Source: Thalassiosira profunda (taxonomy: Eukaryota; Bacillariophyta; Thalassiosirophyceae; Thalassiosirales; Thalassiosiraceae). Taken from it: a stretch of DNA of 14,333 nucleotides. Both the position numbers and the translations under genes were made by a program. The stretch covers positions 1 through 14,333 of the forward strand of contig JALLAP010000317.1 in the NCBI GenBank assembly GCA_036939355.1. Direction: 5' to 3'. Below the pieces are notes generated by a model. That model made no database searches. It saw only the letters and a program-made list of their open reading frames with translations, and was not told the DNA's origin. This document shows positions 8,386 to 14,333 of the stretch, in pieces (positions within the stretch are counted from its first letter, which is position 1; every line of letters starts with the position of its first letter).

Positions 8386-8506
8386 GAAGCGTGTCTTTCC
8401 TTCGAGGAGGATGTGTCCTTTCCCTCACATCATACTGTACGCCACCATCTGGGCAGGGCTGATCGACAAAGCGTATGCATCTACTGTGTAGTTGTAACAG
8501 GAAAAA

Positions 8507-8524
8507 TGATATCCTATGATATCA
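8507..8524 (+). repeat. Perfect short inverted repeat (hairpin)
   Basis: TGATATC and GATATCA are perfect reverse complements separated by CTAT. It lies 120 bases past the CIAO1 stop codon and could form a hairpin in the 3' UTR. No known eukaryotic signal fits it. Confidence 0.5.
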
Positions 8525-8619
8525 CATCACTCTATGTATCTCGAGTGCAGCTGACGCACGCTGTTCAGAATAGAGGTCTTTTTTGCCAACCCTCTAATGT
8601 CCTGTCACACTTTTTGAGG

Positions 8620-8631
8620 TACATAGGAACT
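8620..8631 (+). repeat. 12-base dispersed repeat TACATAGGAACT, copy 2
   Basis: Identical to 6829-6840 and in the same orientation, 1.79 kb away on the other side of CIAO1. Confidence 0.45.
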
Positions 8632-8649
8632 CCTACTTGATTGACTAAG

Positions 8650-8865
8650 TTAGCATCTTGGCTCTTGGAAAAATCGCGGAAGCTTCTCCTCATATCGCAG
8701 CTTAACTTCCTTCGTCTCGGTCGCCTTTTTCATCTCCTGACGTATGCCGATGCGCTTCTCGGATTCCTCGTGTCCATCTCCAGCTCACGCACGGCAGACA
8801 AAGGCCGCCGCCTGTCCTGACGTGTTGGACAACATCGAACGAACCCATAAGTGCAGACCCCGCAT
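8650..8865 (-). other. Possible small minus-strand gene or gene remnant with an in-frame TGA
   Basis: From ATG at 8865 (second ATG at 8835) the frame reads a short leader-like stretch ending AAAFVCRA, then TGA at 8785-8787. In the same frame it then stays open for 44 codons of Lys/Glu-rich sequence (EKRIGIRQEMKKATETKEVK) to TAA at 8650. The placement would make sense: convergent with CIAO1 and divergent from the F-box gene. The TGA could be a mutation, an unrecognised intron, or a Sec codon in a CxxU setting, but I see no SECIS element downstream. The pyrimidine-rich plus strand alone would produce a Lys/Glu-rich translation, so chance is quite possible. Confidence 0.2.
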
Positions 8866-9140
8866 TTAGCAGCTTCATTCTTGGATCATGGCACAAAGGA
8901 ACGTCGCATCATCAACGTGGCAGCCGGCGCTTCTGACTGTGAAGTCTCATCAAAACCGAACAACCCGAACAATCGGCGAATGGCGCCCAGCCCACGCCGA
9001 GCTGCACGCACCCCGTTTTGCTCACCGATTGCAACCGTGCGCACCGCGGTGTGTTTGCAAACGCCGAACGAATCGGAGCGCAATGAGGAGGAGACACAAC
9101 TCGTGAATCTCATTGTTGTGCAACAAGCAAGCAGCAAACC

Positions 9141-10655
9141 ATGAACGATCGGCACGCCCCGCGGCCCGTCCTGGCGGCGCTTCCCGAGGAGACCCTCCTC
9201 TCCGCCGCGTCCTACCTCTCTATTCAAGACGTTCGGAGCCTGGCATCGGCGTGCCGTGCCGTCCGGTCGACGCTCGTCGCCAGCCAGGGCGCCAAGATCG
9301 TGCTTTGGACGCGCCGAATGGCAGCATCGTTTCCGAGCGTCTTCCAACGCGCCCTCGATCGAGCCGATGCTACGACGGAAGCAGAAGACCATATCGAAGT
9401 ATCGTTCGTTGATTATTATCAGCTCCCCGTGCAGGGCTTATCCGAGCCCACCTCCGGCGAAGACGTCAACCTGCCACTGCTCACGAGCCTCCTTCCTCAG
9501 AGGTACCCACGAAGCATCGATCCAGCCACGTTGCAATATCAAGTGGGCGACGTTGGAGATGCCTCCAAGAGGGTTCAGGAGGCTCAATTCTTCGGGCCGG
9601 TTGTGGGCGTGGGAGATCACTGCATCCGATCCGACGAGCCGTTTCCGGCCATGTGCCACGCCTCCTCCTCGCCCAGTTCTTCCGCACCGACATCCAGGTT
9701 GATCGGATGGACGAAGAATCTCGAATCTGCGCCGCCACTGAGCCGTCGCCATGCGCCATTGTTTCAGTTCCTATCGAGCTTGTCCCCCACTTCGAGCACC
9801 GGCACCTCCGGCATGGATGCGCCATCCTCCACGGCTGCCGCCTGCGAATTCCCCAAGAAGACAGGGAAAATGTCAAGAAGAAGATCGACAGTGGAAACCG
9901 TGGCATCCGACGCGGATATGGAGGAGCTCTCGAGCAGCCTCGAGGAGACGTGGGGAGATGCAGCGTCTTCCGAGAATGACGAGACGTCGACGTTGTTGCC
10001 GCCCATATTACCTCGAGAGAGTAGTGTTGTTGGCACGAACCGCCGTCATGGGCTAATGCAACGATTGGGAAAGCTCTGCCCTCGCACCAAGCCTTGCAAC
10101 AACTTTCGACCCTTCGTCGTCCCAACCGTCCTCCACGAATCGAGGACCATCAAAGGCGCCAAGCCACATCTGATAATCGACGTGACGCCAAGAACGGTCG
10201 CCTATTATGAAGTCAACATTGCCGGACGGGCGGAAAGCGTCTCGGCATCCTCGAAGACTCGAGGCGAGAAAGAGCACCATCGAATTGTCGCCGTTGGCCT
10301 CTCAACGCAGTCATTCCGCACCCAAGAGAATCTTCCCGGCTGGGACGATGCATCCTACGGATATCACGGCGACGACGGGCGATTCTTCCACCGGGGACGT
10401 GCTGCTCCGCAGACCAACTCGTCCCTCACGTTCGGCCCGGGCGATACCGTCGGCTGCGGGCTGGAGTATCACACCCGCAGAATCTTCTTCACGCTGAACG
10501 GCAAGTTCGTTCGGTATGCATTCGACAAGGTCAAGAAGGACGACATTGAGAAGGGCCTGTACCCCACTGTCGGCGTGGATAGCAACTACCCCATTTGCGT
10601 GAACCTCGGACAGCGCCCATTCAAGTTCGACGTGGTCGATTTCGCTGCTGTGTAG
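9141..10655 (+). CDS. F-box and SPRY domain protein (putative SCF substrate receptor)
   Basis: A single frame of 504 residues starts at AAACCATGA. Residues about 13-42 (LPEETLLSAASYLSIQDVRS...CRAVR) read as an F-box-like helix bundle that would bind SKP1. A Ser-rich, low-complexity linker with acidic stretches spans about 173-310. The C-terminal part, about 352-502, is a SPRY domain: AYYEVNI, then GWDDASYGYHGDDGRFFH (W401), FGPGDTVGCGLEY, RIFFTLNGKFV and LYPTVGVDS. SPRY domains bind peptide or protein partners, so a substrate-receptor role in an SCF ubiquitin ligase is inferred. The linker region is also open in another frame (9653-9979) with plausible residues, but the SPRY and F-box ends share the frame chosen here. 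It is convergent with the carotenoid gene. Confidence 0.82.
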   Translation: MNDRHAPRPVLAALPEETLLSAASYLSIQDVRSLASACRAVRSTLVASQGAKIVLWTRRMAASFPSVFQRALDRADATTEAEDHIEVSFVDYYQLPVQGLSEPTSGEDVNLPLLTSLLPQRYPRSIDPATLQYQVGDVGDASKRVQEAQFFGPVVGVGDHCIRSDEPFPAMCHASSSPSSSAPTSRLIGWTKNLESAPPLSRRHAPLFQFLSSLSPTSSTGTSGMDAPSSTAAACEFPKKTGKMSRRRSTVETVASDADMEELSSSLEETWGDAASSENDETSTLLPPILPRESSVVGTNRRHGLMQRLGKLCPRTKPCNNFRPFVVPTVLHESRTIKGAKPHLIIDVTPRTVAYYEVNIAGRAESVSASSKTRGEKEHHRIVAVGLSTQSFRTQENLPGWDDASYGYHGDDGRFFHRGRAAPQTNSSLTFGPGDTVGCGLEYHTRRIFFTLNGKFVRYAFDKVKKDDIEKGLYPTVGVDSNYPICVNLGQRPFKFDVVDFAAV

Positions 10656-10797
10656 CCGCGTTGCCTTCATGTTTGCACATAGATTCATAGATCGATGTAA
10701 GTAAAAGATAGAGATGTATTCATGATCAAGATGTCAAGGGCTGCACCTACCTTTCGATCCTCCGGCAGTAGTATCTCGGCGTTCAATCTAGGTTGAA
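10656..10797. other. Convergent spacer between the F-box/SPRY and CrtI-like genes
   Basis: This 142-base spacer holds the two 3' ends. It contains A-rich and T-rich words but no clear polyadenylation hexamer. Confidence 0.4.
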
Positions 10798-12744
10798 TCA
10801 TTTATCGCTCAACATATTGCTCAGCTTTTCGATTGCCTTCTCTGTGACCTGCTTGCTGCCAAGCAGTACCAGCTGGCAGATGAAATGTATCAGTACGGGA
10901 TGGGAAAAGATGAACGCAGCTACACAGTATCCAAGTAAACTCACTGGAACACCGTTTCCGGGCCGGCTGCTCGCTCCGACAAATAGCACATTCTTGTAAG
11001 TTTTGCACTCGGCTGCTGGACGGGTCAGCGATAGTTGGCCCATGCCGTGGCTCAAACCGAATGGCACCCCGGCGGCGACGTTGTAATAGTCCGCGTAGGT
11101 TCCCGGGGTATCTACCATCTCGTCCAAGATAAATTCTCGCAGATTCTCCAACGCCTTCAGTACCGAGAGCCTCTGAAGCACTGCTTCTCTCGCATCATCG
11201 ATCACGTCCGCTTCGAATTGCTGCTTGTACGCCTCGATGGCCTCGTCTCTGGGCAGGGATGCCAACTCTTCGTTCCTCGCCAATGTGGAGCACGGCACGA
11301 GGACCATGATCGAATCGCAGCCCGATGGACACGCAGTTTCATCTGTTTGCGACGCCCTGTGCACGTAAAAGTTGAACGGTCGGTCCTTCATCGAAGAAGC
11401 TCTGTCATCGACATCGCCATCTCCCCTCAGTACAGCCCAGCTCTCGACTGCATCGATTGTGGTGTTGGCGCTCATGAATACATTGTGCGTATTGAGTTCA
11501 TCCAAGCTCTTCGATATCGACCAGTGAAATGCAACGACTCCACTACTGAAGTCGAATTTGTCGTCCCAATCGTATGTCTCTTGGTGCTTTGCATCGGTCG
11601 AGGCTGCAGATTTTGCAATTGTCTCGGTAGAAAATGGAACGTCGGCGTTGCAAATGATCAGATCCGCCGGGAGGAACCCCTGCTCTCCCTCGCCTTCTGC
11701 ATCCTTCTTTCTCAAGAAATGGACTCCGTCATCGTCCAACTTGGTGACGGAAGTGCCGAACTGGAACTTTACGCCATTGTCCAGACACAACTGGTGCATG
11801 GATTCGGCAACCTGGCGAAACCCGCCGACAGGTGCAAACACCCCCGCTCTCTTGTTTGTGGGATGCAATTCAATCGCCGCCAACAGCCCAAAGACCGCCG
11901 GGGCCGTCTTCCGCAGCACACCGCCCCCAATCTGCCCATCGTTGTTGTACGGCTCCAAACCCACGTACAAATCCTGAAAGGAAGCCAACGCGACCATCTT
12001 GGGAGATTCGAAGAGGGACGACAGCACGCTCGAATGCGGCTTGAGAGGCCACCGCTTCCCTCCCTCCCGCAGCGCCTCGACCAAGAACGCTGGGAAGGAC
12101 GGGAGGTCCAACCTCTCTTCGATGAAGTTGGGGAGGCCGCAGTCCAGGTATGCGGCGCACGTATCGAGATATTCCTGCCACTTCCGAAAGCCGTCCGCCT
12201 CGATGGAGTTGAGCTTGGCAATCGATTCCTGCTCCGATATTTGCATTTGTTTGATCTCCTCCAAGCTGAAATTGCCGGCGCATTTGGACCGGGGATATCC
12301 CACCGACACCGCGTCTCCGTCGTCGAACACCACTTGATATGCTGGTATGCACTGCTTCATCTCCAATCCATATGCACTGGCTGCAGCCCCACCACTTCCT
12401 CCCCTCGTGCTGCAATCTGCAAACAGCCTCTCGTACTCCTCTCTTAACAGCAGCAGCGACGGGCCCCGCTCGTGCCGAAACGTCCCATATCCCGCCACAT
12501 CCACGTCGAAGCCGCCGCACCGCCCGCCCACGAAGTCCCTCCCGTTCTTCTCGAGGACGACGACCTCGGCGCCGGAGGGGAGGCGGGAGGCGACGCGCGC
12601 GGCGGTGGCGAGGCCTCCGACGCCGGCGCCGATGATCACGACGCGCGGCCGCCCCGGCGCGTCGGCGGGGGTGGAGAAGGCCCCGGCAAGCGGCGCGCAG
12701 GCCGCCAGGAGCAGCGCGAGGAACGGGAGGAGGGAACGGTGCAT
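10798..12744 (-). CDS. CrtI/CRTISO-type FAD-dependent carotenoid oxidoreductase-like protein, plastid-targeted, two exons
   Basis: Exons in minus order are 12744-10945 and 10872-10798, giving 624 residues. The N-terminus (MHRSLLPFLALLLAACAPLAGA|FSTP) is a signal peptide with an A|F cleavage site, the ASAFAP-type mark of import into a secondary plastid. The FAD motif VVIIGAGVGGLATAAR (G39-x-G41-x2-G44) and E65 follow, then GGRCGG. The C-terminus has YKNVLFVGASSRPGNGVP, the second FAD contact of this family, and after splicing LVLLGSKQVTEKAIEKL. The family includes bacterial/fungal phytoene desaturases and carotene isomerases. Stramenopiles desaturate phytoene with plant-type PDS/ZDS, so this copy may instead act later in xanthophyll synthesis; a CRTISO5-like role in fucoxanthin formation is a guess. 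An upstream in-frame ATG at 12801 would add a non-signal-like prefix and is disfavoured. Confidence 0.82.
   Translation of the reverse strand: MHRSLLPFLALLLAACAPLAGAFSTPADAPGRPRVVIIGAGVGGLATAARVASRLPSGAEVVVLEKNGRDFVGGRCGGFDVDVAGYGTFRHERGPSLLLLREEYERLFADCSTRGGSGGAAASAYGLEMKQCIPAYQVVFDDGDAVSVGYPRSKCAGNFSLEEIKQMQISEQESIAKLNSIEADGFRKWQEYLDTCAAYLDCGLPNFIEERLDLPSFPAFLVEALREGGKRWPLKPHSSVLSSLFESPKMVALASFQDLYVGLEPYNNDGQIGGGVLRKTAPAVFGLLAAIELHPTNKRAGVFAPVGGFRQVAESMHQLCLDNGVKFQFGTSVTKLDDDGVHFLRKKDAEGEGEQGFLPADLIICNADVPFSTETIAKSAASTDAKHQETYDWDDKFDFSSGVVAFHWSISKSLDELNTHNVFMSANTTIDAVESWAVLRGDGDVDDRASSMKDRPFNFYVHRASQTDETACPSGCDSIMVLVPCSTLARNEELASLPRDEAIEAYKQQFEADVIDDAREAVLQRLSVLKALENLREFILDEMVDTPGTYADYYNVAAGVPFGLSHGMGQLSLTRPAAECKTYKNVLFVGASSRPGNGVPVSLLGYCVAAFIFSHPVLIHFICQLVLLGSKQVTEKAIEKLSNMLSDK
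10873..10944 (-). other. Intron of the CrtI-like gene (72 nt, in-frame, stop-free)
   Basis: The donor is CCA|GTGAGTTTAC and the acceptor TTTCATCTGCCAG|CTG. Splicing joins PGNGVP to LVLLGSK, restoring the family's FAD-binding C-terminus. Unspliced, it adds 24 hydrophobic residues that look like a membrane helix and contain no stop. Confidence 0.83.
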
Positions 12745-12806
12745 CGGAGGAGAGCAAGTGTGCAACTGGAACAACCTGCAACAACCAACATCGCACCTCA
12801 TTTCTT

Positions 12807-12842
12807 ACCCTAACCCTAACCTGAGACCAATCCAAACCCTAA
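12807..12842. repeat. Telomere-like repeat and telo-box upstream of the CrtI-like gene
   Basis: ACCCTAACCCTAACC (12807-12821) is two and a half units of TTAGGG on the minus strand. AAACCCTAA (12834-12842), identical to the plant telo-box, follows 12 bases later. They lie 63-98 bases before the chosen ATG (12744), within the likely promoter or 5' UTR. Either a cis-element or a small interstitial telomeric insertion would explain it. Confidence 0.6.
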
Positions 12843-14290
12843 CCGAACCAAACCATGCTAGTAGTTGACCAGGGCCCTAAAGAAAGCAGATGGCACACCC
12901 CCAGTCACAGAGATGCATCCAAGATCAACATGTAGCATCCCATCACCAGAACCCGAAGGAGCCTCTGTCTCCTCTTTCATCCCTTCTTCTTTTGTTTTGG
13001 GGTGTTTGCTTTGTTTGGCCAGAATATTGAAACGTATCTGCTGAGCATAGAATCTTTGGCTTTGGCTAGAGAAACGGTCTTCATTATAATACACCCCGTC
13101 ACTGCCACCACTGGCACTCCTGATGCAGCTCATGCGCATGTGACTGATAGTGCTGCTCGCAGTTTTGGTTTTAGGTCCACACCTCTTGGGATTCTCAGTC
13201 TTTGCAAGAGTCATGATTTCATGATAGCAGAGGCGCAATGAGAGGTGAGAGGAGGAGTGTGATGTCCTCAAAAAAAGAAGAATTATGATGATGAGATGTT
13301 CTTTTGCGTACCCTTTTGCTTTTGCCGCCAAAAGGCGTTATTTTTGGTATTATCATTGTGTGATCATGCGCCCCTTTGTTTTTTTTTCGCAAAAGGGCGT
13401 TATTTTTTATCAGCGTGGTGCAAGTGCAATGAGATCATGCGCCCCTTTGTCTTTTGTCACAAAAGGGCGTTATTTTTGTATTAATGCTGTGATGATCATA
13501 CACCCCCTTGTTTTATGCTGCACAATGGGCGTTATTTTTGGCATAAATGCGATGGTGCGCCCCTTCGCCTTGCCCCGCACACATGACGACCTCTTATTGT
13601 TGTTGATACCGAAAAAGGAATGTGAATGGAAGGATAGAATAGTAGAAAAAAAGAGCAGGACGGATGAGTTGAAGGAAGAAAAGGAGGCTGGAAAGGGACA
13701 GACACCCCGCCTCCTCCTGAACGAGTTCTCCAGTAGAGCAGAGACCAGAGAGCAGAAGGCAGAGTTTGACAAACAGATTATGTTGGCCATCCAGCTGTAC
13801 ATACCTCATTCATAGCAATCCATGTGCCCTGGCCGCAGAGCATTGTGTTTGGCAACAGACAACCACACAACATTTTGGCGCATCGAGTCTTCAGTGATAC
13901 AACAGAAAGAGCGCTGGGGAAACTTTATGCCCGGCCTTTCTCAAAAGATACCATCCTAAGGAAAATAAAATCCGGTACTTAATGACTTTGAAGCAAATGC
14001 GGTACTGAAAGACAGAATTTTCCCAATTGGGAGTCCTCCTTATTAAAACGGGTGTGCCCCCAAACAACTGCCCTTTAATTCCTACGTAGGCTTGGTATCG
14101 TAGAGTTTTACGACGTACGATTGCGTAGCGGTAGCTAAACGGTTCGGGAGGGCCGCTCTTGTTGAACAAAAAAGCAAGGGGAAGCAGTTTTGTTTTGTGC
14201 ATGCAACAACACGTTGCTGTTGATGAGCCCAGCCCCCTCCGCCCCCAATAACCGAAGCAATTGCACCCCCGACGACCGCCGCCGACAACC
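12843..14290. other. AT-richer spacer between the CrtI-like gene and the next gene
   Basis: About 1.45 kb without a convincing gene. The hairpin array lies at 13309-13580. A purine-rich tract covers about 13610-13710. A perfect 10-bp palindrome CCTACGTAGG is at 14081-14090. Two ORFs of 157 (minus) and 176 (plus) codons are open here, but their codon usage is unlike the neighbours and they show no domain. The right end, GC-rich from about 14230, is the probable promoter and 5' UTR of the gene at 14291. Confidence 0.5.
13309..13580 (+). repeat. Tandem array of about five diverged hairpin units (57-71 nt each)
   Basis: Units begin at about 13309, 13369, 13440, 13501 and 13558. Each starts CGCCCCTTTG (or a variant). 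The first four continue through an 11-12 base loop into CAAAAGGGCG (or a variant), then GTTATTTTT. In units 2 and 3 the arms pair at nine of ten positions; unit 1 keeps a shorter stem in which the mismatched C-A is T-A; unit 4 is more diverged; unit 5 has lost its 3' arm. Units 2-4 are preceded by GATCAT. The hairpin-plus-T-tract shape recalls a terminator, but in this eukaryotic setting its role is unknown. A decaying minisatellite or clustered MITE-like element is the simplest reading. Confidence 0.75.
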
Positions 14291-14333
14291 ATGGGCGACC
14301 TGCTCCGCCTCGCGCGCGAGTTCCAGGACAAAG
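14291..14333 (+). CDS. 5' end of an unidentified protein-coding gene (partial)
   Basis: ATG at 14291 in the context GACAACCATGG opens MGDLLRLAREFQDK, running off the window. Twelve of the 14 complete codons after or including ATG end in G or C, like the confident genes here. The start looks like an amphipathic helix. Too little is present to name it. Confidence 0.6.
   Translation, partial: MGDLLRLAREFQDK

Larger units (their letters stand above)
8386..9140. other. Long intergenic region between CIAO1 and the F-box/SPRY gene
   Basis: Contents seen: a perfect 7-bp hairpin TGATATC-CTAT-GATATCA at 8507-8524; the second TACATAGGAACT word at 8620-8631; a possible small broken minus-strand ORF at 8650-8865; a perfect palindrome CACCGCGGTG at 9042-9051; and TTGTTG-TG-CAACAA at 9113-9126 just before the F-box ATG. 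The right part, from about 8870, is the likely promoter of the F-box gene. Confidence 0.5.

Noticed and set aside
9653..9979. 108-codon frame within the F-box/SPRY linker
   Set aside because: Residues look plausible, but the F-box and SPRY parts share another frame that is unbroken through here, and no splice signals would let this frame join them.
11035..12447. 470-codon open frame antisense to the CrtI-like gene
   Set aside because: Shadow of a real gene; no domain, and composition is explained by codon bias on the opposite strand.
12858..13331. 157-codon minus-strand ORF in the spacer
   Set aside because: Codon usage differs from the neighbours, no domain is visible, and it lies in AT-richer DNA beside repeats. 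Kept only as an unlikely candidate.
13309..13580. CRISPR array
   Set aside because: The setting is eukaryotic, the units are diverged and of unequal length, and there are no unique spacers between exact repeats.
13285..13815. 176-codon plus-strand ORF across the hairpin array
   Set aside because: Its first half is translation of the repeat units; the charged second half comes from a purine-rich tract. No domain seen.
13891..14331. 146-codon minus-strand ORF overlapping the gene start at 14291
   Set aside because: It opposes the GC3-rich start of the partial plus-strand gene and shows no family features.

Overview
The window looks like nuclear DNA of a secondary-plastid stramenopile, most likely a diatom (centric, Thalassiosirales-like is my best guess from memory of the families, not from a search). 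Reasons: compact genes with few, very short GT-AG introns (72, 93 and 108 nt); a plastid-type bipartite leader with an A|F cleavage site on a carotenoid enzyme; a C-terminal Cys-rich tail on a protease of a kind I associate with diatom secreted proteins; and a MORN-repeat plus RING-finger gene family.

Layout from left to right: the 3' end of an unrecognised gene (+, to 95); an intact MORN9-RING gene (-, 514-1689); a three-exon DTW-domain tRNA-modification gene (-, 1909-3366); a divergent promoter region rich in GTAC; a trypsin-family serine protease (+, 3723-5581) whose reading frame is broken by one missing base near 4210; a second, shorter MORN-RING copy (-, 5704-6632) broken by two frameshifts; CIAO1, a WD40 protein of cytosolic Fe-S assembly (+, 6952-8385); a 755-base gap that may hold a small broken minus-strand ORF; an F-box/SPRY protein (+, 9141-10655); a CrtI-type carotenoid oxidoreductase-like gene with one intron (-, 10798-12744); a 1.5 kb AT-richer spacer with telomere-like repeats and an array of hairpin units; and the first 43 bases of another gene (+, from 14291).

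The genes do not form one pathway. This is ordinary eukaryotic gene order with convergent and divergent pairs, mixing ubiquitin-related genes (MORN-RING, F-box/SPRY), housekeeping genes (DTW, CIAO1) and a plastid-directed gene. I see no convincing novel multi-gene system. The most interesting points are the diverged hairpin array at 13309-13580, the three introns that all have lengths divisible by three (one encoding a membrane-helix-like insert if retained), and the decayed MORN-RING paralog.
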